Source: an uncultured Collinsella sp. (GTDB taxonomy: Bacteria > Actinomycetota > Coriobacteriia > Coriobacteriales > Coriobacteriaceae). Taken from it: a stretch of DNA of 28,492 bases. The translations under genes and the position numbers were made by a program. Positions 14,809-24,098 of the stretch are shown piece by piece. How positions within the stretch are numbered: the stretch's first letter is position 1; each line of letters begins with the position of its first letter. The DNA lies in NCBI GenBank assembly GCA_900554645.1, contig USIE01000018.1:1-28492 (forward strand). Reading direction: 5' to 3'. The notes under the pieces were generated by a model. It saw nothing but the letters and a program-made list of their open reading frames with translations, had not been told where the DNA came from and searched no databases.

Positions 14809-16251
14809 ATGGACCAGACCGTACCCGCATACGCCGCCGAGGTGGCCGATTACGGGCGCAGCCGCGACCCCGAGCCGGGTGAGGGCGCGCTCGTAAAGAG
14901 TGTGCGTCCCGAATCGCCCGCATGGGATGTGGGTATCGAGCCGGGCATGCGCGTGCTCACGGTCAACGGTGAGGCACTGACCGACATGATTGTGTGGCTC
15001 TGGGAAGCCGACGAAGACACTGTCGATCTCGAGGTATTCGACCCGCGCGACAACAGTGTCACCCCCGTCGAGCTCGACCGCTTCCCGGGAGAGGATTGGG
15101 GCCTTGAGTTCGATGGCCCCATCTTCGATGGCATGCGAACCTGTGTGAACGCCTGCGTGTTCTGCTTTATGACCATGCTGCCCAAGGGCGGCCGCTCAAC
15201 GCTCTATATTCGCGATGACGACTACCGCCTGAGCTTTTTACAGGGCAACTTTGTCACGCTCACGAACCTCACCGACGAAGATGTTCAAAACGTCATCGAA
15301 CGCAACATGAGCCCCATGAACGTGTCGGTCCACGCCGTGAGCCCCGACGTTCGTCGCCGCATGATGGGCCGCAACGCCCAGCGCGGCATGGACGTACTCG
15401 AGGCCATCATGGCCGCCGGCATCGAGATCCATGCGCAGATTGTGTTGTGCCCCGGTATGAACGACGGCGAGGAGCTGGAAAAGACCCTGCGCTACTGCGA
15501 GGAGCACGAGCAGATCACGAGTCTGGGCATCGTGCCGCTTGGTTTTACCAAGCACCAGAATCGCTTTACCTGGTCATACAGCGACAAGCCCGAGCTGGCA
15601 CGCGAGACCATTGCCATGATCCGTCCCTACCAGGATCGTGCCTACGAACGCTTTGGCCGCCACACCTTCCAGATGAGCGATGAGTTCTATCTGGACGCCG
15701 GCATCGAACCTCCCGAGGCGGACTTTTACGACGGCTATCCGCAGTACTACGATGGCATCGGCATGATCCGCTCGTATCTGGACGAGACGGACGACGTCAT
15801 TGCTGTCGACGCCGAGCGCCTGGCCCGCGTCCGCGCTGGCATCGCCGAGCGCAGCAAGCGCCTCCTGTGCCTCTCCGGCGCCAGCGCGCGCGATACGGTG
15901 GCGCGTTTTGTGGAATCGCCGCAGGGCCTTGCCGGTACCGTCACGGCCATCAAAAACCGCTACTTTGGCGGCAACGTGGACGTGACCGGCCTTATCGTCG
16001 CCTGCGACATCTTGGAGCAGCTGCCGCAGGACCTGTCGGGGGTTATGCTCTTTGTGCCTAAGCTCATGTTCAACGCTGACGGCATGACGCTTGACGAGTA
16101 TCATCGTGACGATTTACTCGCAAGCCTTACCGGTCGCGGCGCCGAGGTTCATGTGGTGTCAACCATGCCGCATGAGCTGCTCGATACCCTGGAGCATATC
16201 CTTGGCATTATGCCCGTGGACTCTAACATTTCCACTGACCCTACCCATTAA
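14809..16251 (+). CDS. DUF512 family radical SAM protein with N-terminal PDZ domain
   Basis: The 480-residue protein starts with a PDZ-like domain (GALVKSVRPESPAWD, with GIEPGMRVLTVNGE). A cysteine cluster follows, C-X3-C-X2-C in TCVNACVFCF near residue 110, as expected for a 4Fe-4S/SAM site. GNFVTLTNLTDED, VSVHAV and the C-terminal DUF512 region (SGASARDTVARF, with GGNVDVTGLIV) follow. This family is widespread next to der in Firmicutes and Actinobacteria, but its reaction is not established. ATG 14809 lies 2 bp after the ispH stop; der begins 10 bp after its own stop. Confidence 0.9.
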   Translation: MDQTVPAYAAEVADYGRSRDPEPGEGALVKSVRPESPAWDVGIEPGMRVLTVNGEALTDMIVWLWEADEDTVDLEVFDPRDNSVTPVELDRFPGEDWGLEFDGPIFDGMRTCVNACVFCFMTMLPKGGRSTLYIRDDDYRLSFLQGNFVTLTNLTDEDVQNVIERNMSPMNVSVHAVSPDVRRRMMGRNAQRGMDVLEAIMAAGIEIHAQIVLCPGMNDGEELEKTLRYCEEHEQITSLGIVPLGFTKHQNRFTWSYSDKPELARETIAMIRPYQDRAYERFGRHTFQMSDEFYLDAGIEPPEADFYDGYPQYYDGIGMIRSYLDETDDVIAVDAERLARVRAGIAERSKRLLCLSGASARDTVARFVESPQGLAGTVTAIKNRYFGGNVDVTGLIVACDILEQLPQDLSGVMLFVPKLMFNADGMTLDEYHRDDLLASLTGRGAEVHVVSTMPHELLDTLEHILGIMPVDSNISTDPTH

Positions 16252-16261
16252 AGGAGTGCAG

Positions 16262-17596
16262 ATGAAACCTATCGTCGCCGTCGTCGGACGCCCCAACGTG
16301 GGCAAGTCCACGCTCGTTAACCGCCTGGCCCAGACCTCGGACGCCATCGTCCACGAGTCCCGCGGCGTCACGCGCGACCGCTCGTACCACACGGCCGATT
16401 GGAACGGCCGCGAGTTCACCATCGTCGACACGGGCGGCATCGAGCCGCTCAAGAGCGATGACGTCTTCGCCACGTCCATTCGCGACCAGGCCCTCGCCGC
16501 CGCCGAGGAAGCCGCCGTCATCCTGTTTGTGGTCGACGGCCGCACCGGCGTCACCGAGGAGGACGAGTCGGTCGCTCGCATGCTCAAGCGCTGCGACAAG
16601 CCGGTCTTTCTGCTGGTGAACAAGCTCGACAATCCCGATCGCGAGAACGACAGCATCTGGGAGTTCTATTCGCTTGGCATCGGTGAGCCCACGCCGCTCT
16701 CGGCCCTGCATGGTCATGGCACGGGCGACCTGCTCGACGATATCGTGGCCCTGTTGCCCGAGGAGGAGGACGAGATCGCCGACGAGTTCCCCGATGCGCT
16801 GAACGTGGCTATCATCGGCCGCCCCAACGCCGGTAAGTCATCGCTGTTCAACCGCATTCTGGGCGCCGACCGCTCCATCGTGTCCAACATTGCCGGCACC
16901 ACGCGCGACGCCATCGACACGGTCGTCGAGCGCAACGGCAAGCACTACCGCATGGTCGACACTGCGGGTATCCGTAAGAAGAGCACCGTGTACGAGAACA
17001 TCGAGTACTATTCCATGGTCCGCGGCCTGCGCGCCATCGACCGTGCCGACGTGGCGCTGCTCGTCGTCGACGCCTCCGTGGGTGTCACCGAGCAGGACCA
17101 GAAGGTCATGGGTCTTGCCATCGAGCGCGGCTGCGCCATCGTTGTGCTGCTAAACAAGTGGGATCTGCTCGACGACGACCGTAAGCGCGAGGCCTGCATG
17201 GAGACCATCGACCGCCGTCTGGGCGTCATGGCTCCCTGGGCCCAGTACCTGCGCATCTCGGCCCTGACCGGCCGCAGCGTCGAGAAGATCTGGGCAATGG
17301 TAGACGCCGCCGAAAAGACGCGCTCGCAAAAAATCAGCACCTCGCGCCTCAACATGTTCCTCACCGACCTGCGTGAGTTCGGCCACACCGTGGTGGACGG
17401 CAAACGCCGCCTGCGCATGCACTACGTGACCCAGACGGGCGTCAACCCGCCGACGTTCACGTTCTTCGTCAACCACAGTGACCTGGTCAACGACACCTAC
17501 CAGCGCTACGTAGAGAACCGCATGCGCTCGACCTTCGACTTTGCCGGCACGCCCATTCGACTCTTCTTTAGGAAGAAGGAGCAAAAGGATGCATAA
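16262..17596 (+). CDS. der: ribosome biogenesis GTPase Der
   Basis: Der is a double GTPase needed for 50S ribosome assembly. The 444-residue protein has the first G domain (GRPNVGKST at residues 8-16, DTGG, NKLD) and the second (GRPNAGKSS near 186, DTAG, NKWD), followed by the C-terminal KH-like domain ending in RLFFRKKEQ. A longer frame starting upstream is the shadow of the preceding gene; AAAGGAG before ATG 16262 fixes the start. The 3' end overlaps plsY by 8 bp. Confidence 0.96.
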   Translation: MKPIVAVVGRPNVGKSTLVNRLAQTSDAIVHESRGVTRDRSYHTADWNGREFTIVDTGGIEPLKSDDVFATSIRDQALAAAEEAAVILFVVDGRTGVTEEDESVARMLKRCDKPVFLLVNKLDNPDRENDSIWEFYSLGIGEPTPLSALHGHGTGDLLDDIVALLPEEEDEIADEFPDALNVAIIGRPNAGKSSLFNRILGADRSIVSNIAGTTRDAIDTVVERNGKHYRMVDTAGIRKKSTVYENIEYYSMVRGLRAIDRADVALLVVDASVGVTEQDQKVMGLAIERGCAIVVLLNKWDLLDDDRKREACMETIDRRLGVMAPWAQYLRISALTGRSVEKIWAMVDAAEKTRSQKISTSRLNMFLTDLREFGHTVVDGKRRLRMHYVTQTGVNPPTFTFFVNHSDLVNDTYQRYVENRMRSTFDFAGTPIRLFFRKKEQKDA

Positions 17597-18272
17597 TCCG
17601 ATTCTTCTGACCGCCATCTGCGCCGTGGTCTCGTTCTTTATCGGGGCGATTCCGTTTGGCCTGATCTTGGGCCGCGTGTTCAACCACACCGACATTCGCA
17701 AGGCGGGTTCCGGCAACATCGGCACCACCAACGCCCTGCGTGTGGCCGGCCCCAAGGTGGCCGCGCTCACGCTGCTGCTCGACTGCCTTAAGGGCGCCAT
17801 CTGCGTCCTTATCGCGCGTCCGCTCATCGCGAGCGTGGGCTATGGTTTTCCGCCGAGCATTATGGCCCCCGGCGCCGCCGGCGACTGGATGCTCGGCGTC
17901 ATCTGCCTGGCAGCCGTGTGGGGCCACATCTTCTCGCCCTATCTCAACTTCCACGGCGGCAAGGGTATCGCGGTTGGCCTGGGCGTCATCCTCGCCTGGT
18001 ATTGGCCTATTGGCCTGTCGCTGCTGGGCATGTTTATCGTGGCCGTCGCCATCACCAAGTATGTGTCAGTGGGCTCGCTTGCCGCAGCCATCGGACTTCC
18101 TATCGCTACTTGCACGGTCTTTCCGTACAGCAGCCTGGGCCTCAAGTTCTGCATGGCGATAATCGGCATCACCGTGGTGTGGGCCCACCGCTCGAATATC
18201 CAGAAGCTCATGGCCGGTAAGGAGTCCAAGCTCTCGTTTACCAAGCGCGTCACCGAGCCCGACGATAAGTAG
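17589..18272 (+). CDS. plsY: acyl-phosphate glycerol-3-phosphate acyltransferase
   Basis: PlsY transfers an acyl group from acyl phosphate to glycerol-3-phosphate, the first step of phosphatidic acid synthesis. The 227-residue membrane protein has GSGNIGTTNALR near residues 41-52 and HGGKGIA near 121-127, plus five or more hydrophobic helices. AAGGAGCAAAAGG lies just before ATG 17589, and the start overlaps the der stop. The next gene, gpsA, makes its substrate and starts 10 bp after. Confidence 0.95.
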   Translation: MHNPILLTAICAVVSFFIGAIPFGLILGRVFNHTDIRKAGSGNIGTTNALRVAGPKVAALTLLLDCLKGAICVLIARPLIASVGYGFPPSIMAPGAAGDWMLGVICLAAVWGHIFSPYLNFHGGKGIAVGLGVILAWYWPIGLSLLGMFIVAVAITKYVSVGSLAAAIGLPIATCTVFPYSSLGLKFCMAIIGITVVWAHRSNIQKLMAGKESKLSFTKRVTEPDDK

Positions 18273-18281
18273 GAGAGAGTC

Positions 18282-19289
18282 ATGAATGTTGCGCTGATTG
18301 GCTCCGGCTCCTGGGGAACCGCCGTCGCCGGCCTTGCCGCCGCGCGAGCCGAGCGCGTGACCATGTGGGCCCACAGCGAGCAGACGGCCACCGGCATCAA
18401 TGGCGAGCACCGCAACCCCCGCTACCTTGTGGGCTACGAGCTGCCCGGCAACGTCGTCGCCACGACGGACCTGGCGCAGGCGCTCGACGGTGCCGAGGCC
18501 ATCATCTTTGCCGTTCCTTCGACGCACCTTCGCAGCGTGTGCCACCAGGCCGCTCCCTTTATCGCCGCCGATACCCCGGCGCTCTGCCTCACCAAGGGCA
18601 TTGAGCCCGAGTCCGGCCTGCTCATGAGCGAGGTCATCGCCAGCGAGATCGGCAACGAGTCGCGCGTGGCGGCGCTCTCGGGCCCCAACCATGCCGAGGA
18701 GATCTGCCGCGGTGGGCTTTCGGCCGCCGTCATCGCCAGTGAAGACCAGCAGGTGGGGGAGACTTTTAAGGACCTGCTCTTGTCCACGGCCTTCCGCATC
18801 TACCTATCGCAAGACATGACCGGTGTCGAGGTTTGCGGCGCTATGAAAAATGTCATCGCCATCGTGTGCGGCATCTCCGCCGGCACCGGTGCGGGCGACA
18901 ACACGCTTGCCCTTATCATGACGCGCGGCCTGGCAGAGATCAGCCGTCTGGTGCACGCCCGCGGCGGTCAAGCTATGACCTGCATGGGGCTCGCCGGCAT
19001 GGGCGACCTCATTGCCACCTGCACCTCGGAGCATTCGCGCAACCGTACCTTTGGCTACGAGTTTGCCCACGGCGTTTCGCTCGACGAGTACCAGGCGCGC
19101 ACGCATATGGTTGTCGAGGGCGCCGTCGCGGCCCGCAGCGTCAGCGAGCTTGCCCGTTCACTGGGCGTAGACATTCCGCTCACCTTTGCCGTGGAGCAAA
19201 CGCTCTACAACGGTGTTACCTTGGATAGGGCGCTCGAGATCCTAACAGAGCGCGTTCCCTCCCAAGAGTTCTACGGACTCACCGACTAG
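18282..19289 (+). CDS. gpsA: NAD(P)-dependent glycerol-3-phosphate dehydrogenase
   Basis: GpsA reduces dihydroxyacetone phosphate to glycerol-3-phosphate, supplying PlsY. The 335-residue protein has the nucleotide motif GSGSWGTAVAGLAA at residues 7-20, LTKGIEPESG, SGPNHAEEI, AMKNVIAI with the catalytic Lys, and GLAGMGDLIATC. AGGAGAGAG lies 4 bp before ATG 18282. The plsY-gpsA order is common. Confidence 0.95.
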   Translation: MNVALIGSGSWGTAVAGLAAARAERVTMWAHSEQTATGINGEHRNPRYLVGYELPGNVVATTDLAQALDGAEAIIFAVPSTHLRSVCHQAAPFIAADTPALCLTKGIEPESGLLMSEVIASEIGNESRVAALSGPNHAEEICRGGLSAAVIASEDQQVGETFKDLLLSTAFRIYLSQDMTGVEVCGAMKNVIAIVCGISAGTGAGDNTLALIMTRGLAEISRLVHARGGQAMTCMGLAGMGDLIATCTSEHSRNRTFGYEFAHGVSLDEYQARTHMVVEGAVAARSVSELARSLGVDIPLTFAVEQTLYNGVTLDRALEILTERVPSQEFYGLTD

Positions 19290-19307
19290 CGCAGAAAGGC
19301 TACTACC

Positions 19308-19979
19308 ATGGGTTCCATCAAAATCGCTCCGTCCGTCCTTTCGGCCGATATGGCCAACCTCAAGGGCGACCTCGACAAGATCGCCGGCGCCGACTACGTG
19401 CACTTTGACGTCATGGACGGTCATTTTACCGGTAACCTCACCTTTGGCGTGGACATCCTCAAGGCCGTCAAGCGCTCCACCGATGTGCCGGTCGACGCGC
19501 ATCTAATGGTGTCGAACCCCGATGAGACGGTCGATTGGTATGCCGACGCCGGCGCCGATATGATCACCGTGCACTACGAGGCCTCCACGCACCTGCACCG
19601 CACGCTCACCCACCTGCAGCAGCGTGGCGTCAAGGCCGGCGTGGTGCTCAACCCCGCTACCCCCGTCTGCGTGCTCGAGAGCATCATCGACGTCGTGGAT
19701 ATGGTGCTGTTGATGAGCGTAAACCCTGGCTTTGGCGGCCAGAGCTTTATCCCCGGTACCATCGCCAAACTGCACGAGCTTACGGCCATGTGCGAGCGTC
19801 ACGGCGTTTCGCCCCTCATCGAGGTCGACGGTGGTATTTCTTCCAAGAACATCGCAGACGTCGTCAAGGCCGGCGCCAACGTGCTCGTAGCCGGCTCCGC
19901 CGTATTTAAGTCCGAAGATCCCGCTGCCGAGGTTGCGCTGCTGCAGAAGCTGGGCAACGAGGCTGCACAGGAGGCATAA
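19308..19979 (+). CDS. rpe: ribulose-phosphate 3-epimerase
   Basis: Rpe interconverts ribulose-5-phosphate and xylulose-5-phosphate in the pentose phosphate pathway. The 223-residue TIM-barrel protein has SVLSADMANL near residues 9-18, HFDVMDGHFTGN near 34-45, VNPGFGGQSF near 140-149 and EVDGGIS near 172-178. The usual FVPN segment of the active-site loop is FTGN here. The ATG has GAAAGG 8 bp before it. Confidence 0.93.
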   Translation: MGSIKIAPSVLSADMANLKGDLDKIAGADYVHFDVMDGHFTGNLTFGVDILKAVKRSTDVPVDAHLMVSNPDETVDWYADAGADMITVHYEASTHLHRTLTHLQQRGVKAGVVLNPATPVCVLESIIDVVDMVLLMSVNPGFGGQSFIPGTIAKLHELTAMCERHGVSPLIEVDGGISSKNIADVVKAGANVLVAGSAVFKSEDPAAEVALLQKLGNEAAQEA

Positions 19980-19985
19980 ACCCTT

Positions 19986-21164
19986 ATGACCGCAGGTCAA
20001 AACCGCATACCCGTGAATCTTGACTATGCCGCCTCGACGCCCATGCGCGCCGAGGCGCTCCTTGCGCAGCGCGAATATGACGACAGCGAGCTTGCCGGCG
20101 TCAACCCCAACTCGCTGCATTCGCTCGGCCGCAAGGCCGCCGCACGCCTTGAAGTCGCCCGTCGCGAGATCGCCCGTAGCTTTGGCGCACGTGTTCGCCC
20201 GTCCGAGATTATCCTGACCAACGGCGGCACCGAGGCCAACCAGCTGGCCCTGCTCGGTCTTGCCGAGGGCGCCCGTCAGCGCGATCGCAAACGCGATCGT
20301 GTCATCGTTTCGGCCATCGAGCACGATTCGATTCTGGACAACCTGCCACTGCTGCGTGCCGCCGGCTTTACCGTCGACCTGGTACAGCCCTGCCGCGCAG
20401 GATACATTGAGCCTGCCGCGCTTGTCGAGCTGCTAGGCGACGACGTGGCGCTCGTGAGCATTATGGTTGCCAACAACGAGACCGGCGTGGTGCAGCCCAT
20501 CCGGGAGCTTGCCGCTGCCGCACACGCCGCCGGCGCCCTGATCCACACCGATGCCATCCAGGGCTATCTGCATATTCCGCTCGATGTCACCGAGCTGGGC
20601 GTCGATGCCATGTCCGTCGCGGCCCACAAAATTGGCGGTCCTGTGGCATCCGGTGCGCTCTACCTTAAGACCCGCACCCCACTGCGTCCCCGCATCTTTG
20701 GCGGAGGACAGGAAGCCGGACGACGTGCCGGCACGCAGGACCTGCGCACGCAGCTGGCCTTTGCCGCTGCCGCCTCGTCTCTGGCGCCCCATGTGGCTCA
20801 GGAGCGGGCGACGCTGCAAGCCCTTTCCGACAAGCTCTACGCCACGCTAACGGCCCACCCGCGCATTCACGCCACCATGGGCGACTACGCACAGGCCGAT
20901 CGTCTGCCGGGCATGGTTTCCATCTACGTCAACGGCATGGACTCCGAGGAGCTCATCGTCAAGCTCGACGCCGCCGGCTTTGAGGTATCGGCAGGCTCGG
21001 CGTGCTCGAGCGGCAGCATGGACCCGAGCCATGTGCTCAGCGCCATGGGTATCGGCCGCGAGCAGGCTTTGGGCGCGCTGCGCATCTCGTTTGATGACCG
21101 CGTGAACCCCGCCGACCTAGATGAGTTTGCCCAGACGTTGCTCTCGATCGTGGGTGCCGCATGA
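19986..21164 (+). CDS. cysteine desulfurase (NifS/IscS class)
   Basis: The enzyme removes sulfur from cysteine as a persulfide for Fe-S clusters or thiolated tRNA. The 392-residue PLP protein has LDYAASTPM near the N-terminus, the HTDAIQGY block, the PLP lysine in AAHKIGGP near residue 218 and the catalytic cysteine in SAGSACSSGS near 341. Which acceptor it serves (IscU, SufU or MnmA) cannot be told because no scaffold gene is adjacent. The next gene overlaps by 4 bp (ATGA), so coupling is likely. AGGAGG lies 11 bp before the ATG. Confidence 0.92.
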   Translation: MTAGQNRIPVNLDYAASTPMRAEALLAQREYDDSELAGVNPNSLHSLGRKAAARLEVARREIARSFGARVRPSEIILTNGGTEANQLALLGLAEGARQRDRKRDRVIVSAIEHDSILDNLPLLRAAGFTVDLVQPCRAGYIEPAALVELLGDDVALVSIMVANNETGVVQPIRELAAAAHAAGALIHTDAIQGYLHIPLDVTELGVDAMSVAAHKIGGPVASGALYLKTRTPLRPRIFGGGQEAGRRAGTQDLRTQLAFAAAASSLAPHVAQERATLQALSDKLYATLTAHPRIHATMGDYAQADRLPGMVSIYVNGMDSEELIVKLDAAGFEVSAGSACSSGSMDPSHVLSAMGIGREQALGALRISFDDRVNPADLDEFAQTLLSIVGAA

Positions 21165-21970
21165 TCGTCGCCGAGCTTGAACGTGCACTGCTGGCGCGCT
21201 ATCCCAAGGCGGATGCCGAGAGCTGGGACCATGTGGGGCTATCCGTCGGAGATCCCACTGCCGAGATCACCGGCGTTGCCTGCGCACTCGATGCGACCGA
21301 AGCCAACGTGCACCGCGCTGTTGAGGCCGAGGCTAACGTGCTGCTGACGCATCATCCCATCTATATCAAGGCTCCCGAGGCCTTTTGTCCGGCCGATGCA
21401 GCGCGTCCCCAGTGCAGCGCGGCGCTGTACGAGGCAGCCCGTTGCGGCGTGAGCATTATCTCGCTTCACACCAATCTTGACCGCTCGCACGAGGCGCGCG
21501 CTCGCCTGAGTGAGCTGCTGGGTGCTGAGCCCATGAGCTCGCTGGAGCATGTGGACGAGCCTGAGCTCACCGGTCTGGGCGCGCTCGCGACCCTCCACGA
21601 CGCCTGCAACCTGCGCGATTTCGCCAACCGTGCCGCCACGGCGCTCGGCAGCGACCCGCGCGTATGGGGCGATGCCGAGCGCCCGTGCCGCACCGTCGCC
21701 ATTCTGGGCGGCTCCCTCGGCGATTTTGGAGAGCTTGCCATCGCCGCAGGCGCAGATGTAATTGTGACTGGAGAAGCCGGCTACCACGTGGCGCAGGACC
21801 TTGCCTTACGTGGCCTGGGCGTGATCCTACTCGGCCACGACCGCTCCGAGGAGCCGTTCGTGGATATCTTGATGAACTCTGCGGTTGACGCCGGGGTCGA
21901 CCCCCGTCATACGATTAAAATACTGAACCCTTGCCAATGGTGGACTGTGACAAAAGGAGAGAACTTATGA
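21161..21970 (+). CDS. Nif3-like dinuclear metal centre protein (DUF34)
   Basis: The 269-residue protein has the Nif3/DUF34 metal residues: THHPIYIK near residues 65-72, LHTNLD near 104-109 and GEAGYH with LLGHDRSEEP near 204-230. Members bind two metal ions; some have been linked to GTP cyclohydrolase I type 2 naming, but function is not fixed. It overlaps both the desulfurase (ATGA at 21161) and the next gene (ATGA at 21967). The following gene encodes the coiled-coil zinc-ribbon partner found beside Nif3 in many bacteria. Confidence 0.9.
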   Translation: MIVAELERALLARYPKADAESWDHVGLSVGDPTAEITGVACALDATEANVHRAVEAEANVLLTHHPIYIKAPEAFCPADAARPQCSAALYEAARCGVSIISLHTNLDRSHEARARLSELLGAEPMSSLEHVDEPELTGLGALATLHDACNLRDFANRAATALGSDPRVWGDAERPCRTVAILGGSLGDFGELAIAAGADVIVTGEAGYHVAQDLALRGLGVILLGHDRSEEPFVDILMNSAVDAGVDPRHTIKILNPCQWWTVTKGENL

Positions 21971-22686
21971 GCGCCGGCGCTACGCTACTCAAGCTGCAAC
22001 AAATCGATTTGGAGCTCGCCCGCAACAAGAGCGAACTTGCCAATATGCCGGAGCTCAAGGAGCTCGCTTCCAAGCGCAAGACCTATGTAAAGCTCAAGTC
22101 CGAGATGACCAAGCTCTACGCTCAGCGCAAGGACCTGGACATTGAGCTCGACGATCTCAACACCACCGAGATCCAGACCAACAACGCCATCGAGGCTGCC
22201 AAGAAGCGCCATGTCGACGGTTCTGATTACCGCGAGGTCCAGGACCTGGAGAACGAGCTTGCCACCCTGGCCAAGCGTCTGGACAAGATCGAGCACACCC
22301 GCAAGGATGTCGTTGTCGCCCATAAGGAGGCGCTCGATCGCGAGGCTCGCGCGCAGGCCATCATCGCCAAGTTCGAGGAGGGCGTGAAGGCCGATACCAA
22401 GGCCGCCCGCGCCAAGGCCGCCGACCTGCAGGCTCAGATCGACGCCGCCACCAAGGAGCGCACCGCGCTTGCCGCCACGCTGCCGGCCGACGTGCTCACC
22501 GACTACGAGCGACTGCTCAAGCAGTTCCGCGGCCTGGCCGTCGAGACCATCCAGGGCAACATCCCCACGGTTTGCCACACCGCGCTGCAGGCATCGTCCA
22601 TGAGCGACCTCAACCACGACGGCAGCGAGATTACGCACTGCCCGTACTGCCACCGCCTCCTGGTGCTCCCGAGCAAGGAAGCTTAA
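21967..22686 (+). CDS. coiled-coil protein with C-terminal zinc-ribbon (DUF164 family)
   Basis: The 239-residue protein is an almost continuous helical coiled coil from residue 5 to about 175. It ends in a zf-RING_7-type zinc ribbon with C203, C225 and C228 (CPYC). The family norm is two CxxC pairs, but the first cysteine of pair one is replaced: the residue three before C203 is P200. H204 or H229 could substitute. The ATG overlaps the Nif3 stop (ATGA). Family function is unknown; the Nif3 pairing is conserved. Confidence 0.85.
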   Translation: MSAGATLLKLQQIDLELARNKSELANMPELKELASKRKTYVKLKSEMTKLYAQRKDLDIELDDLNTTEIQTNNAIEAAKKRHVDGSDYREVQDLENELATLAKRLDKIEHTRKDVVVAHKEALDREARAQAIIAKFEEGVKADTKAARAKAADLQAQIDAATKERTALAATLPADVLTDYERLLKQFRGLAVETIQGNIPTVCHTALQASSMSDLNHDGSEITHCPYCHRLLVLPSKEA

Positions 22687-22689
22687 ACG

Positions 22690-23901
22690 ATGGCGGCGTC
22701 CAACAATTCAATGCAACTTGAAGGAAAAACGATCCTGCTGGGCATTACTGGCGGGATCGCCGCCTATAAGTCGTGCAATATCGTGCGCCTGCTGCAAAAG
22801 CGCGGCGCGCGCGTCAAGGTCGTTATGAGCGAGCATGCCACGGAGTTTGTGGGCCCGCTCACCTTCCGTGCGCTCACCAACGAGCCCGTTGCCGTGGGCC
22901 TATTCGACGATCCCTCCGACCCCATCCACCACATTTCGCTGGCGCAGGAACCCGACCTGGTGGTCGTGGCGCCCGCGACGGCCAATATCATCGCCAAGAT
23001 GGCCACCGGCATCGCCGACGACCTCATCTCCACCACGCTGCTTGCGACGCCGCGACCCATCGTGATCGCACCCGCTATGAACAACGGCATGTGGAAGGCG
23101 CCGGCGACGCAGGCCAACATGGCCACGCTGCGCGACCGCGGCGTGCATGTGGTGGGACCCGGCAGCGGCTACCTTGCCTGTGGCGACGTTGACACGGGCC
23201 GCATGAGCGAGCCCGAGGACATCGTCGAGGCTGTCTGTGAGGTGCTCAACTCCGCGCCTCAAGACCTGGCAGGTAAGCGCATCGTCATCACCGCCGGCCC
23301 CACGCACGAGCCGATCGACCCCGTGCGCTTCATTGGTAACCGTTCATCGGGCAAGATGGGTATCGCTCTGGCGGGGGAGGCCGCACGCCGCGGTGCCTCC
23401 GTCACGCTCGTACTGGGACCGACATCGCTCGATGTTCCCCGCGGCGTGGAGTGCGTGCGCGTGCAGACCGCCGCTGAAATGCTGCAGGCGGCTCTGAGCG
23501 CCTTTCAGACGGCCGATGCGGCCATTTGCGCGGCTGCCGTCGCCGACTACACACCGGCGGCCCCTGCGGACCATAAACTCAAAAAGACCAACGAACGCTT
23601 GGATCGCATCGAGCTGGTCGAAACGGTCGATATTTTGGCCGAGCTCTCGCGCCAGAAGGGCGAGCGATGCGTGATCGGATTTGCGGCCGAGACCGATAAC
23701 GTTGTCGAGTACGCCGAGCGCAAATTGGCCCGCAAGGGTTGCGATGCCATTATCGCCAACGATGTCTCGCGCGCCGATTCGGGCTTTGGAACGGATACCA
23801 ACAAGGCCTGGATTGTAAGCACCACGGGCACGCAAGAACTTCCTGTGCTAACAAAACCCCAGCTCGCAGATACAATTTTGGACTTGCTTCAAAATTTGTA
23901 A
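22690..23901 (+). CDS. coaBC: bifunctional phosphopantothenoylcysteine decarboxylase/phosphopantothenate-cysteine ligase
   Basis: CoaBC joins cysteine to 4'-phosphopantothenate and decarboxylates the product in coenzyme A synthesis. The 403-residue protein has the flavin domain (TGGIAAYKS, PAMNNGMW, ACGDVDTGRM with the active-site Cys) and the synthetase domain (TAGPTHEPIDPVRF, NRSSGKMG, KLKKTNERL). The start at 22690 gives a 10-residue extension before the conserved QLEGKTILLG; the upstream gene ends 3 bp before. It is the last gene of the housekeeping block. Confidence 0.95.
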   Translation: MAASNNSMQLEGKTILLGITGGIAAYKSCNIVRLLQKRGARVKVVMSEHATEFVGPLTFRALTNEPVAVGLFDDPSDPIHHISLAQEPDLVVVAPATANIIAKMATGIADDLISTTLLATPRPIVIAPAMNNGMWKAPATQANMATLRDRGVHVVGPGSGYLACGDVDTGRMSEPEDIVEAVCEVLNSAPQDLAGKRIVITAGPTHEPIDPVRFIGNRSSGKMGIALAGEAARRGASVTLVLGPTSLDVPRGVECVRVQTAAEMLQAALSAFQTADAAICAAAVADYTPAAPADHKLKKTNERLDRIELVETVDILAELSRQKGERCVIGFAAETDNVVEYAERKLARKGCDAIIANDVSRADSGFGTDTNKAWIVSTTGTQELPVLTKPQLADTILDLLQNL

Positions 23902-23909
23902 AAAAGTTC

Positions 23910-23939
23910 TTGCACAAGGACAAAGTTTCGGGTTAATAT
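23910..23939 (+). promoter_or_regulatory. promoter of tRNA-Pro
   Basis: TTGCAC (23910-23915) and TAATAT (23934-23939) are 18 bp apart. An A-rich block AAAAAAGTTCTTG overlaps the -35, as at the tRNA-Val promoter. Confidence 0.7.
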
Positions 23940-23981
23940 ACTCCCTGTTGCGAGCGAGAGCAGAGCAACAAACAAAAGCTT

Positions 23982-24058
<77 letters not shown>

Positions 24059-24067
24059 GAAGTTTGC

Positions 24068-24098
24068 AGGTCAGGCACCTAGTGCCTGACCTTTTTTT
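24068..24098 (+). terminator. terminator after tRNA-Pro
   Basis: AGGTCAGGCAC (24068-24078) and GTGCCTGACCT (24082-24092) form an 11-bp stem with a 3-nt loop, followed by a T run. Confidence 0.9.
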
